DNA from: Cedecea neteri
Lineage (GTDB): Bacteria > Pseudomonadota > Gammaproteobacteria > Enterobacterales > Enterobacteriaceae
Length of the DNA stretch: 64,000 nt
Direction of reading: 5' to 3'
Assembly: GCF_000757825.1 (NCBI RefSeq)
Contig: NZ_CP009451.1
Location: forward strand, 1,922,001 to 1,986,000
Part shown: in pieces, positions 37,229-46,588 of the stretch
Layout of the letters: every line of letters begins with the position of its first letter
How positions within the stretch are numbered: position 1 is the first letter of the stretch
Program-made: the position numbers and the translations under genes
Notes under the pieces: generated by a model
What the model was told of the DNA's origin: nothing
Databases searched by the model: none
Seen by the model: only the letters and a program-made list of their open reading frames with translations

Positions 37229-39250
37229 TCAGCGAGCAATGCGTTCATCCCAGTCGCGGGTAAAGACCGTCTCTTCGTTGTGTTTAACCGTCATTTTTCC
37301 GCTAACGATAAAATGCGTCAGGTCGCTGCGCATCTCCAGCACAATATCCATATCCGTCCACCAGCCTTCTCGCCCAATTTTCATATTCTGAGTCAGCAGA
37401 TAATGCGCCGAGAGCGGGTCAGCATTCTGCACGGTCAGCTGACGCCGAAGGCTATGATCGACGGTCGTATTGATATCGTCAAAACGGTACACGCCCTCGC
37501 CAAACACGCCGCCCACGCCCTCGGTAATGCTCTGCCAGCTATCGCTCACCGCGTCATAGCGCAGCTCGCGTTCGACTCGCCCAGGGGACAGGATCGTAAG
37601 AGGCGTATTTGCCGCAGTTTCCGGCTGAGGATTAGGCCCGGCTATCGGCTTCACTTCCCGGCAAACCGGCAATTGCAGCCGGGCGCTCGCCAGGTCAACG
37701 CTAAGCGTTGCATTTTCGGCCATCGGCCAGACCATCGGCCAGAACGTGGTCGCCAGAGAAACACGCAGCCGATGCCCTGCGGCAAAGCGCCAGGCTATGC
37801 CGTCCAGCTGCACGGTGACGTTGACCTTTTCGCCGGGCACCAGTGCGACGTTCTGCTCCTGCCCCTGCAAATGACTCAGGTTCACCCAACCGTGACTGAC
37901 GCGGGTCGACGCCCCGTCTGGCGCAACGTCCGACAAGCGGACATACAGCATGGCCGCTGGTTTATCGCTGGCGAGCGTAACGTCAAACTGCGGAAAACCG
38001 TAGATCGCCAGACTTTCGTCCAGCGGCGCGCTGTCAAAGCTTTCAGCAAGGCCTTCGTCCATCCGCTGATCGCTCGGGCTTTCCCCCAGCACGCCAGCCC
38101 CCATCCACTCCCCGGCAAACAGCCCGTGGTTCTGTACGCTACGGATCTCCTGCCGGTATGCATTTGCCAACGGCGTTGTCATCAGCCGGCCTGGCTGCAA
38201 ATGCCAGCGCTGAGGTGCGGTCACCGCATCCGTGTCATCCTCAATGGCAATCCACTCCCCGAAGGCCTGCGGACGCTGCGAATCGGGCCGCTGGCTGTCG
38301 TTGAGCCACGCCTGAATGCGCGGGCCGTCCAGCACGTCATTGTCGACCTGCTTCAGCCAGCGATCCCACCAACTCACCGCCTCCTGCAGAAAGCCGATAG
38401 CCGGAGCAGGTGAACCGTCCTGCGGATAAATATGCGCCCACGGACCGAGAATCGCCTTACGAGGAACGTCGAGATTATCCATCAGGCGGAAGACCGCATT
38501 GCTGTAGGAATCCGCCCAGCCGCCCACCGCCATTACAGGGCAGGTAATGGCCTGCCAGTCCTCACCGACCGAGCCGTGTTTCCAGTAATCATCCTTCAAC
38601 GGATGCTCCATCCACAGTGCCGGGAAGAAAGGCATGTTTTCAAGACGATTGAGCCAGGCCTGATACCAGCCCTCCCCCACCAGCTCCGGATCCTGCGGGC
38701 GGCTTTGATAGGCCAGCATAATCCCGCCCCACCACAGGTTATCATTCAGCAGGCAGCCGCCTTTGTAGTGGATATCGTCGTTGTAACGATCGTCCGTCGA
38801 GCAAACCGTCATGATGGCTTTTAAGGCCGGAGGGCGACGAGCGGCAAGCTGCAGGCAGTTAAACCCGCCCCAGGATTTGCCCATCATCCCCACGGCGCCG
38901 TTGCACCAGGCCTGACGGCTGATCCAGTCGATCACTTCCAGGGCATCCTCCTGCTCCTGCAGCAGATACTCGTCGGCCATCAACCCGTCAGAGTCGCCGC
39001 TGCCACGCATGTCCACACGCAGTACCGCGTAACCATTGCCGGCGAAATAGCCATGCATCGGCTCATCACGAGTACGTGTTCCGTCGCGCTTGCGGTAGGG
39101 GATGTACTCGAGGATAGCGGGCACCGGCTGCTGCGAGGCCGACAAGGGCAGCCACATACGCGCGGCCAGGCGAGTCCCGTCTTGCAGAACGATCCACAGG
39201 TGTTCCGTCACGCTCACGCTGTGGGGAAATTGCGTTATCAGAGTTTTCAT
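37229..39250 (-). CDS. CocE/NonD (X-Pro dipeptidyl-peptidase S15) family hydrolase
   Basis: 673 residues. Alpha/beta-hydrolase domain with nucleophile Ser126 in MMGKSWGGFNCL, Asp247 in VGGWADSY and His273 in LGPWAHIYP, giving the Ser-Asp-His triad of the S15/CocE group; the C-terminal part (about 400-550) is the jelly-roll domain of this family (GHRLRVSLATTFWP). No signal peptide, so cytoplasmic. It overlaps the ATPase gene by 4 bp as the last gene of a peptide-type ABC operon, so it likely hydrolyses the imported ester, amide or peptide. The substrate is unknown. Confidence 0.9.
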   Translation of the reverse strand: MKTLITQFPHSVSVTEHLWIVLQDGTRLAARMWLPLSASQQPVPAILEYIPYRKRDGTRTRDEPMHGYFAGNGYAVLRVDMRGSGDSDGLMADEYLLQEQEDALEVIDWISRQAWCNGAVGMMGKSWGGFNCLQLAARRPPALKAIMTVCSTDDRYNDDIHYKGGCLLNDNLWWGGIMLAYQSRPQDPELVGEGWYQAWLNRLENMPFFPALWMEHPLKDDYWKHGSVGEDWQAITCPVMAVGGWADSYSNAVFRLMDNLDVPRKAILGPWAHIYPQDGSPAPAIGFLQEAVSWWDRWLKQVDNDVLDGPRIQAWLNDSQRPDSQRPQAFGEWIAIEDDTDAVTAPQRWHLQPGRLMTTPLANAYRQEIRSVQNHGLFAGEWMGAGVLGESPSDQRMDEGLAESFDSAPLDESLAIYGFPQFDVTLASDKPAAMLYVRLSDVAPDGASTRVSHGWVNLSHLQGQEQNVALVPGEKVNVTVQLDGIAWRFAAGHRLRVSLATTFWPMVWPMAENATLSVDLASARLQLPVCREVKPIAGPNPQPETAANTPLTILSPGRVERELRYDAVSDSWQSITEGVGGVFGEGVYRFDDINTTVDHSLRRQLTVQNADPLSAHYLLTQNMKIGREGWWTDMDIVLEMRSDLTHFIVSGKMTVKHNEETVFTRDWDERIAR

Positions 39251-40869
39251 GAGGCTCCTGCCATCGCGTTTAACTGACGCTGACCCAGCACCTCGTCCAG
39301 CCAGGAGGCGCGCATTTCCGGCACCGAGGTCAGCAGTTTTTCGGTATAGCTGTGCATCGGGGCGCTGAATACCTGCCCGGTCGGCCCCTGTGCCACAACG
39401 TTGCCCTGATACATCACGGCAACCTGCTGGGCGATACGTTTTACCGTGCTCAGATCGTGGGTGATGAATAAGTAAGACAGCCCCAGCCGTTCCTGCAGGT
39501 TTCGCAGCAGCTTCAGAACCTCTTCTGCCACCAGCGGATCGAGCGCGGAGGTTGCCTCATCGCAGATAATCAGATCTGGCTTTGCGGCCAGCGCTCTCGC
39601 AATACATACCCGCTGCTTTTGGCCCCCGGAAAGCGAACCTGGGTAGCGGTCAAGGAGGTAATCAGGGAGTTCGGTCAGCTTCAGCAACTCAAGCACCCGC
39701 GCACGAACCTGCTGTTTATCGAGGCCAAAATAAAACGCCACCGGGCGACCAATAGCCTCAAGCACGGTCTGTCTTGGGTTGAGCGCCACGTCGGGCAGCT
39801 GATAGATCATTTGAATACGCCGCAGCGTCTCTTTATCACGCTGCTGGTAGCGGTTGGCCAGCGTCTTGTCGGCGAAGGTGACCGTTCCCTTCGTGTCGCT
39901 CAGCAGGCCGCACAGGGCGCGAGCCAGCGTACTCTTCCCGCTGCCGGACTCGCCGATAATGGCCATCGTTTCCCCTTTGGCAATACTCAGAGAGACGTTG
40001 TGCACGACGGCCTTACCGTTGTACCCGGTTGAGAGATTTTCCAGCGCAAGGAGCCGCCCTTCAGGTTTACTTCCGGCGTGAACCGGCGTCAGGGCATGAG
40101 CACGTTCCGACACCAGCCGCTGGGTGTAGCTTTCGGCAGGATTTTGCAGAATATCGGCGGTGCTGCCGCTTTCCACTTCGCTTCCCTGCCGCAGGACCAT
40201 GATGCGGTCGGCAATTTGGGCCACGACCGCCAGATCGTGGGTGATGTACAGCGCGGCGGTATTAAATTCTCTGACCAGCTTACGCAGCATCACCAGCACC
40301 TCGATTTGGGTGGTGACGTCCAGCGCGGTGGTAGGTTCATCCAGCACCAGAATATCCGGCCTGCAGGACATCGCCATCGCCGCCATCGCGCGCTGGAGCT
40401 GGCCGCCAGAGAGCTGATGCGGATAACGCTGGCCGATCGTTTCAGGTTCGGGGAGATCCAGCGCTTTAAACAGCGTCACGGCCCAGGCCTGCGCCTCCTC
40501 CTGATTCATCAAACCGTGCCGAAGTGGCCCCTCGCAAACCTGCTTGCCGATGGTTAGCGCCGGGTTAAACGCCGCGGCGGCGCTCTGCGCAACATAGGCC
40601 ACGCGTTTACCGCGAAACTCCCGTTTCTCTTTGCTGGAAAGCGCCACAATGTTTTGCCCGGCAACCAGCACTTCACCGCCCGCAATACGGCAACCCGGCC
40701 TGGCGTAGCCCAAAGCGGCCAGGCCAATGGTCGATTTACCTGCGCCGGACTCACCAATGAGTCCCAGCACTTCACCGGGCATCAGGCTTAGAGAGATACC
40801 TTTCACCAGCGGCAGCCCCTGCTCGGTCTCAATGCGTAAATCGCGCATCTGTAAGATCGGTTGTGTCAT
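39247..40869 (-). CDS. Fused double ATPase of a peptide/nickel-type ABC importer
   Basis: 540 residues with two complete ABC domains, as in GsiA/YejF: Walker A GESGAGKST at 39-47 and GESGSGKST at 306-314, signatures LSGGQ at 153-157 and 413-417, Walker B VLDEPT and ICDEAT, and two switch histidines (ITHDL). It powers the two permeases encoded just upstream. Overlaps both neighbours by 4 bp, so strict co-translation is expected. Confidence 0.95.
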   Translation of the reverse strand: MTQPILQMRDLRIETEQGLPLVKGISLSLMPGEVLGLIGESGAGKSTIGLAALGYARPGCRIAGGEVLVAGQNIVALSSKEKREFRGKRVAYVAQSAAAAFNPALTIGKQVCEGPLRHGLMNQEEAQAWAVTLFKALDLPEPETIGQRYPHQLSGGQLQRAMAAMAMSCRPDILVLDEPTTALDVTTQIEVLVMLRKLVREFNTAALYITHDLAVVAQIADRIMVLRQGSEVESGSTADILQNPAESYTQRLVSERAHALTPVHAGSKPEGRLLALENLSTGYNGKAVVHNVSLSIAKGETMAIIGESGSGKSTLARALCGLLSDTKGTVTFADKTLANRYQQRDKETLRRIQMIYQLPDVALNPRQTVLEAIGRPVAFYFGLDKQQVRARVLELLKLTELPDYLLDRYPGSLSGGQKQRVCIARALAAKPDLIICDEATSALDPLVAEEVLKLLRNLQERLGLSYLFITHDLSTVKRIAQQVAVMYQGNVVAQGPTGQVFSAPMHSYTEKLLTSVPEMRASWLDEVLGQRQLNAMAGAS

Positions 40870-41696
40870 CCCTCTTCTCCCAGCGAAAGGTTATTACGCA
40901 CCAGCAGCCAGTCGACCACCAGGTTGACGCCAATCGTCAGCAGGGCAATGGCCGCGGCAGGGTAAAGCGGAGCAAACTGACCAAAATTGATGGCCTGAGC
41001 GTTGTCGCGCACCATACTGCCCCAGTCCGCCCACGGCGGCTGAATACCCAGCCCAAGGAAGCTCAGCCCGGCAATAAACAGGAAGGTAAAACAAAAGCGC
41101 ATACCAAACTCTGCCAGCAGCGGCGGCATGGCGTTAGGCAGAAACTCTTTGCGCACAATCCACCACAGCCCTTCTCCACGCAGGCGTGCCGCCTCCACGT
41201 ACTCGAGACAAACAATCCCCTGTGCGACAAGCCTGGCAAGGCGGAAAACACGGGTCGCATCTAATAGCGCAATAGTCCCGACCAGGACGGGAATAGACGT
41301 TCCCAGCACGGACAGCACGATCAGCGCCAAAATCAGGACCGGAATCGACATCAGCGTATCAACGATGCGGGTGAGCACGACGTCCACCCAGCGCCCGTAA
41401 ATAGCGGCGGTAAACCCGGTAATAATGCCCACAACAAACGAGATAGCGGTGATCGCCAGCGCGATGGCAATGGTAGTTCTGGCACCGAACAGAATGCGCG
41501 AAAGCATGTCCCGCCCGAGGCTATCAGTGCCGAACGGCATCGAACTGGACGGCAGCATCCAGATGTCACCCACCTGCGCCGTTTCGCTGTGTGGCGCCAG
41601 CCAGGGAGCAAAAAGCGCGGCAATCAAATTGATGGCAATGATGGCCAGGCCCAATATTGCCGACAGCGGCACCGTGCGAATTTTAATATTTTTCAT
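40866..41696 (-). CDS. ABC importer permease, DppC/OppC type
   Basis: 276 residues, about six membrane helices. The N-terminal segment has the OppC-type pattern (APWLAPH ... FGTDSLGRDMLSRILFGARTT), and the EAARLRGEGLWWIVRKEFLPNA sequence is the EAA loop that contacts the ATPase. It pairs with the DppB-type permease 3 bp upstream. Inner membrane. Confidence 0.94.
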   Translation of the reverse strand: MKNIKIRTVPLSAILGLAIIAINLIAALFAPWLAPHSETAQVGDIWMLPSSSMPFGTDSLGRDMLSRILFGARTTIAIALAITAISFVVGIITGFTAAIYGRWVDVVLTRIVDTLMSIPVLILALIVLSVLGTSIPVLVGTIALLDATRVFRLARLVAQGIVCLEYVEAARLRGEGLWWIVRKEFLPNAMPPLLAEFGMRFCFTFLFIAGLSFLGLGIQPPWADWGSMVRDNAQAINFGQFAPLYPAAAIALLTIGVNLVVDWLLVRNNLSLGEEG

Positions 41697-41699
41697 AGA

Positions 41700-42647
41700 C
41701 TACCTCGCATGTCGCAGGCGTGGGTTGCACCAGATAGCCAGCAGGTCCGCCGCCGTATTCAGCAGGATATAGGTCCCGCCAAACAGCAGCCCGCAGGCCT
41801 GTACTACCGGCAGGTCACGCTTCGTTACCGCATCCACCATCAGTTGCCCAATGCCCGGGTAGACGAAGACCACCTCGACCAGAATGACGCCCACCACCAG
41901 GTACGCCAGGTTAAAAGCAATGACGTTGATGATCGGCGCCAGCGCGTTCGGCAGCGCGTGGCTGAGCACGATCCGCCAGCGGGAAAGCCCTTTTAGCAGC
42001 GCCGTTTCGATATAGCTGCTGGACATCACCGCGCCAACCGAGGCACGCGTCATGCGCAGCATATGCGCCAGGACCACCAGCACCAGCGTCAGCATCGGCA
42101 ACGTGCAGGCATAGAGCCGCTCAAGGAGGCTGGCATCAGGGTCGACCAGCGCGAGGCTCGGAAACCAGGCCAGACGAATGGCAAAGAAGATTACCAGCAG
42201 GTAGCCCACGAAAAACTCCGGCACCGAAATGCTCATCAGCGTCAGCGTATTCGCCAGGCGGTCGAACCAGGAGCCACGCCATACCGCCGAGGCAATGCCC
42301 AGCACCACCGCTAACGGAATCGCTATCAGCGCGGCATAAACGGCAAGGAACAGCGTGTTCGCCAGGCGAGGCAGCAGCTCGGCACCGATAGGCTGGTTAT
42401 TGGCAAGCGAAGTGCCCAGGTCACCGTGCAGCACACCGGACAGCCAGTGCAGGTAGCGGTAAACCGCAGGCTGATCGAGGCCCAGCTGTAGGCGCAGCGC
42501 GGCGATGGTTTCCGGCGTGCCGTTCTGGCCCAGGATGGCGCTCGCCACGTCGCCGGGCAGTAACTCGGTACCGACGAAGATCAGCCCCGAAACCAGCCAC
42601 AGCGTCAGCACGCCCAGCAATAAACGATGAAGGATCTGTTTTTTCAT
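41700..42647 (-). CDS. ABC importer permease, DppB/OppB type
   Basis: 315 residues. N-terminal LLGVLTLWLVSGLIFVGTELLPGD is the DppB-type first helix with the LPGD signature, and SYIETALLKGLSRWRIVLSHALPNA is the EAA-type coupling loop. Start overlaps the binding-protein stop by one base (TAATG). Confidence 0.94.
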   Translation of the reverse strand: MKKQILHRLLLGVLTLWLVSGLIFVGTELLPGDVASAILGQNGTPETIAALRLQLGLDQPAVYRYLHWLSGVLHGDLGTSLANNQPIGAELLPRLANTLFLAVYAALIAIPLAVVLGIASAVWRGSWFDRLANTLTLMSISVPEFFVGYLLVIFFAIRLAWFPSLALVDPDASLLERLYACTLPMLTLVLVVLAHMLRMTRASVGAVMSSSYIETALLKGLSRWRIVLSHALPNALAPIINVIAFNLAYLVVGVILVEVVFVYPGIGQLMVDAVTKRDLPVVQACGLLFGGTYILLNTAADLLAIWCNPRLRHAR

Positions 42648-44236
42648 TACGACTCCAGCCAGACGCGTTCAGCCAGGCGGCCACCCATGAAGTTGAACAG
42701 CGGGTGAGGTTTTACGCCGCCGACTTTCTTGCTGGTGGCATCCAGGTAGTCACCAAACAGCGGGATCATTGCGCCACCGTCATCACGGGCAATGCTTTGC
42801 AGCTCGCCATAAATTTCCGCACGTTTTTGCTCGTCCAGCAGCGAACGTGCCTGAATGAGCAGGCTGTCGAACTTGTCGTTTTTCCAGTGGGTGTCGTTCC
42901 ATTTCGCCGTGGACTGCCAGGCGGTGGAAAACATCTGATCCGCGGTTGGGCGCCCGCCCCAGTAGCCCATGCTAAACGGTGCTTTCATCCAGACGTCATC
43001 CCAGTAGCTGTCCGCCGGCTGACGTTTGATACTGACCTGGATCCCCGCCGCGGCGGCTTCGCCCTGGAACAGCGCGGCGGCGTCCAGCGCCCCGGCAAAA
43101 GCCGCATCCGATGAGGACAGCTCGAGCGGCAGCGCGCTAAGCCCCGCTTTTTTCAGGAAGAACTTCGCCTTATCAGGATCGTAGGCACGCTGCTCCAGGC
43201 TCTTGTTGAAGAAGCGATCGGTTTTCGGGATCGGATGATCGTTGCCGAGCGTGCCGTAACCCCGAAGGACGGTAGCCAGTAATTTTTCACGATCGATACC
43301 GTATTTAATCGCCGTACGCACATCGTTGTTGTTAAACGGGGCTACCCGGCAGTCCATCAGGAAGGTGAAATGCTGCCCCCCGGCCGCGCGCACAATGTTC
43401 AGCGCCGGACTGCGCTTCAGGAAATCGACGGTTTTAAAGTCAACGCGGTTGATGGCGTGTACCTGGCCCGAGATAAGGGCATTGGTGCGCGCGGTCGCAT
43501 CGTTGATAACCAACACTTCAACGGCATCCACAAACGCGCGGTTTGGCTTCCAGTAATTAGGGTTGCGCTTGAAGTAGGAGCGCACGCCCGGCTGATACTG
43601 GTCAAAGACGAAGCCGCCGGTGCCAATCGGGTGCTTCCAGTCGGTAAATCCGTCCGGGACCACGACCAGATGGTAGTCCGCCAACAGAAACGGTAAATCG
43701 GCGTTGCCGCTGTCCAGGGTTAAGGTAATTTCGTTCTCGCCGCTCTTTTTCAGCTCTTTGATGGCCGCCAGCTGAGTTTTGATCGCGCTACGCGACTGGT
43801 CGCCACGGTGCAGGTTGATCGAGTAGAGAATATCTTCGACGGTGAGGGTTTTACCGTTGTGGAAGGTCACGCCCTGGCGCACTTTAAACGTCCATTCCTG
43901 CGCGCCCGGCTTCGCCTCCCAGCTTTCCAGCAGCTCCGGCGTGGCCTGGTTAGTTTCATCAATTTCTACCAGACCGTTCATCAGCATGTAGGCCTGATTG
44001 AGCGGCACCCAGTCGCTAAAGAGCGTAGGATCGAGAGAATCGCTGGTATTGCCTCCCGACATTCCCAGCTTGAGCACGCCGCCTTTTTTAGGCGTGGCCT
44101 CGGCGGCAAAACCCGCCAGCGGCGAAAGCGATAACGCGCTGCCCATCCCAATCAGCGCCGCCGTGTTGATAAATGAACGGCGGCTCATGTTCACGCCTTG
44201 CAGGTATTTTTTCACGTCTGAACGATCGTCTTTCAT
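42647..44236 (-). CDS. ABC importer substrate-binding protein (family 5) with Tat signal
   Basis: 529 residues. The N-terminus carries a twin-arginine motif (NMSRRSFINTAALIGMG) and a hydrophobic stretch ending LAGFAAEA, so export of the folded protein by Tat to the periplasm is expected. The mature part is a peptide/nickel-type solute-binding protein (GLVEIDETNQATPELLESWE, WTFKVRQGVTFHNGKTLTVE). First gene of the operon with two permeases, ATPase and hydrolase. GGAG is 9 nt before the ATG. Ligand unknown; a peptide or peptide-like compound is likely. Confidence 0.93.
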   Translation of the reverse strand: MKDDRSDVKKYLQGVNMSRRSFINTAALIGMGSALSLSPLAGFAAEATPKKGGVLKLGMSGGNTSDSLDPTLFSDWVPLNQAYMLMNGLVEIDETNQATPELLESWEAKPGAQEWTFKVRQGVTFHNGKTLTVEDILYSINLHRGDQSRSAIKTQLAAIKELKKSGENEITLTLDSGNADLPFLLADYHLVVVPDGFTDWKHPIGTGGFVFDQYQPGVRSYFKRNPNYWKPNRAFVDAVEVLVINDATARTNALISGQVHAINRVDFKTVDFLKRSPALNIVRAAGGQHFTFLMDCRVAPFNNNDVRTAIKYGIDREKLLATVLRGYGTLGNDHPIPKTDRFFNKSLEQRAYDPDKAKFFLKKAGLSALPLELSSSDAAFAGALDAAALFQGEAAAAGIQVSIKRQPADSYWDDVWMKAPFSMGYWGGRPTADQMFSTAWQSTAKWNDTHWKNDKFDSLLIQARSLLDEQKRAEIYGELQSIARDDGGAMIPLFGDYLDATSKKVGGVKPHPLFNFMGGRLAERVWLES

Positions 44237-44428
44237 TTATTTTTCTCCGTTATTATTTGTTTGTCTGACCACCGGCCAGATGCCATAGCACATCTATTTA
44301 TGATTTATATCAAAACCGCTAAACACTGATGCATGAGTTTTTCGTATCAGACTATGAAAAAAACGCGCAGCAGAGCCGCAGCAAAAAAGATAATTTCCCG
44401 ATCACGGAGTCACACCAGGAAAGAAAAT

Positions 44429-44728
44429 GTGGAACTGCATACCCTTGTAGGCTTAATTGGCGTCTTTTGTTACCTGCTGGCCTACGCACTGGTTCAGATG
44501 CGAAGGCTATCAATAGATTCAAATGGTTATGCTTGTCTTAACATCGCGGGGTGCGTGGGCGGGCTGTATTCACTGAGCCATGACTTTAATTTGGCGTCGG
44601 TCATATCACAGTCGATGTGGTTGGTCTTCACGCTGGTAGGTATGCATACTTCTTATCGCCGCCGGGGGGAGTTAAAAAATAAAATACCGCCTCTGGATCT
44701 GGACACCATAAATAAACCAAAGGATTAA
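44429..44728 (+). CDS. Small membrane protein, CBU_0592 type
   Basis: 99 residues from a GTG at 44429 with AGGA 8 nt upstream. Three hydrophobic segments: LVGLIGVFCYLLAYALVQM, ACLNIAGCVGGLYSLSH and VISQSMWLVFTLVGMH. The FCYLLAYAL ... DFNLASVISQ pattern resembles the short CBU_0592-like integral membrane proteins. The frame is open upstream to 44333, but that extension is basic, lies close to the divergent binding-protein gene and is probably not translated. Function unknown. Codon use is more AT-rich than that of the neighbours, which suggests acquired DNA. Confidence 0.7.
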   Translation: MELHTLVGLIGVFCYLLAYALVQMRRLSIDSNGYACLNIAGCVGGLYSLSHDFNLASVISQSMWLVFTLVGMHTSYRRRGELKNKIPPLDLDTINKPKD

Positions 44729-44857
44729 GATGTTTTAAATGTTTCTTTTTCTCGCCTTTATATAACAAAAGGTTATGGCTAAAGGAACGGTTAAATAATT
44801 TATTGATCGCGGCAATAATAAAATAATCATCTTATATGATTAACGTCTGTTTTCTGC

Positions 44858-45760
44858 TTATTCCGCCGAAGGCTGTCGCTGCAACCAGTTCATGACATGG
44901 CGAACAATCGGCTTCATATAGCGATCCTGAGGGATAAGCAGGAAACATTTACTGGCGGCCGCCAGCTTTCCAGGGTGCGCCGCAACAAGCTCGCCTCTAT
45001 TAAGATAATCCTGCACCAGACCTTCCCAGCCGAGTAATATCCCGTCTCCTCGCACCGCAGTCTCAACCAAAAACGGATAGTTATTGGCGCGCCAGGTCTG
45101 ACGCGGCACAAAGCTCAGGACACTCTGCGAAGCAAACCAGTCGCTCCAGCCGGTCCACTCTCGCTGCGGATCGTCCTGAATCAGCAGCGTGTGCTGCAGC
45201 AGCGCTTCTGCGGGAGCGCCAGGCCCGATGCGTGACAGAAACGCCGGAGAGCACATCGGGTAGCAGACCTCGTCGAAAATCGGCGTGGCATGAAACCCCA
45301 CCGGAACATCCCGAAGGTAAAAAATAGCCAGATCAAATTCCGATGAACGCAGTTCGGAGAAGTTGTCGGTGATTTTCATGCGAACCTGCAAATCCGGCAG
45401 CTCACGATGCAGCGCCGAAAGGCGCGACGACAGCCAAAGCGAACTCATGGCGCTGGTGCAGGCGATGGTCACCTGCGGCAACCCCGTCCAGCCCATCACT
45501 TCCGCCGTAGCATGTGACAATGCCGCCAGCTGTTGCCGCACGTGAGTGGCATATGCTTCACCCCTCGGCGTGAGCAATACGCGCCGCTGAGTACGGGTAA
45601 AAAGCTTACAGCCCAGCATTTCCTCCAGCTGCAGGATCTGGCGGCTGGTCGCGCTTTGCGTCAGGTTTAACTCTTCCGCAGCACGAGAAATATTGCCGTA
45701 GCGGGCAACGCATTCGAAGGCGATAAGGGTATTGAGGGGCGGTAGCGGCTCAATCTGCAT
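44858..45760 (-). CDS. LysR-family transcriptional regulator
   Basis: 300 residues. N-terminal winged helix (LIAFECVARYGNISRAAEEL, NLTQSATSRQILQLEEMLG) and C-terminal substrate domain of the GcvA/AmpR-like branch (PPLNTLIAFE at the start, ITDNFSELRSSEFDLAIFYL in the middle). The ATG at 45760 has AAGG 9 nt upstream; the frame opens with a TTG at 45781. It may regulate the ABC/hydrolase operon or the small membrane protein nearby, but the gene is not divergent from either, so this is only inferred. Confidence 0.9.
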   Translation of the reverse strand: MQIEPLPPLNTLIAFECVARYGNISRAAEELNLTQSATSRQILQLEEMLGCKLFTRTQRRVLLTPRGEAYATHVRQQLAALSHATAEVMGWTGLPQVTIACTSAMSSLWLSSRLSALHRELPDLQVRMKITDNFSELRSSEFDLAIFYLRDVPVGFHATPIFDEVCYPMCSPAFLSRIGPGAPAEALLQHTLLIQDDPQREWTGWSDWFASQSVLSFVPRQTWRANNYPFLVETAVRGDGILLGWEGLVQDYLNRGELVAAHPGKLAAASKCFLLIPQDRYMKPIVRHVMNWLQRQPSAE

Positions 45761-45823
45761 CAATGAAGCCTTAAAAGGCAACGGAACGGTCTCAACACAC
45801 TAATAAGGAAGGCAGGGGCTGAC

Positions 45824-45854
45824 AAGCCTGATGCATCAGAAATACATCAGGCTT
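45824..45854. other. Perfect inverted repeat between creA and the LysR gene
   Basis: AAGCCTGATG / CATCAGGCTT (45824-45833, 45845-45854), 11-nt loop. No T-run follows on the minus strand, so it is a weak candidate for the creA terminator. Confidence 0.5.
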
Positions 45855-45903
45855 CTCATGAAGGTATCGCGGGGGCACATAGGTTGTGCGTGGGTGCAGC
45901 GGA

Positions 45904-46377
45904 TTATTTACCCCACGGAATAATCGGCACCGCGCTGATAGCGTTCTTCGGCGAGCCTTCTACCACCCGGTCAGAGTAGGCAAGGTAGGCCAGAGCGTTA
46001 CGTTTGGCGTCATAGAAACGAACAACCTGCAGCTTTTTAAACACCAATGAGGTCCGTTTCTGGAACACCACGTCGCCCTCCGCTTTGCCGGCTTTAATTT
46101 TGTCGCTCAGCTCAACCGGCCCAACCTGCTGGCAGGAGATTGCCGCATCAGAAGTATCTTCGGCTAAGCCAAGGCCGCCTTTGATACCGCCGGTTTTAGC
46201 GCGGCTGATATAGCAGGTCACGTTCTTCACATCGGGATCGTCAAAAGCTTCCACAACGATCTTGTGATCGGGGCCAAAGACCTTAAACACCGTATCGACC
46301 GAACCAATCTGCTCTGCGCTCGCACCAAAGCTGGCGGCCAGAATCGCACTGCAAAGTGCTAAAGCTTTATATTTCAT
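45904..46377 (-). CDS. creA: Conserved exported protein CreA
   Basis: 157 residues, as E. coli CreA. A signal peptide [20 protein letters not shown] then AEQ is followed by highly conserved segments ([40 protein letters not shown]). Periplasmic, function unknown. In E. coli it is the first gene of creABCD; here creBCD is absent and unrelated genes follow. The start at 46377 is chosen over one six codons upstream because of the signal peptide alignment. Confidence 0.95.
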   Translation of the reverse strand: MKYKALALCSAILAASFGASAEQIGSVDTVFKVFGPDHKIVVEAFDDPDVKNVTCYISRAKTGGIKGGLGLAEDTSDAAISCQQVGPVELSDKIKAGKAEGDVVFQKRTSLVFKKLQVVRFYDAKRNALAYLAYSDRVVEGSPKNAISAVPIIPWGK

Positions 46378-46588
46378 ATTGTTACCATTTTTCAAAGATC
46401 ACCCTGCGGGACTATTCAACAATTGGATGAAAAATCGTTGAATATCACATTATTAGCAAAACCTGCCTCCACAATCGGCAAATTTGGCACAACTTGTTAA
46501 AAAAAAACGGTGAATGCATAAAGTACAAAAATGCTATCATCCGCTACCTTAGTAAACAGGCATTCGCTTGTATGGATGAGGATATTTT

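Noticed and set aside
37280..38413. 377-codon open frame opposite the CocE-like hydrolase
   Set aside because: No domain or signal; the hydrolase with its full catalytic triad lies on the other strand.
44333..44428. Upstream extension of the small membrane protein
   Set aside because: Very basic and without similarity; the GTG at 44429 has the better ribosome site and fits the short family length.
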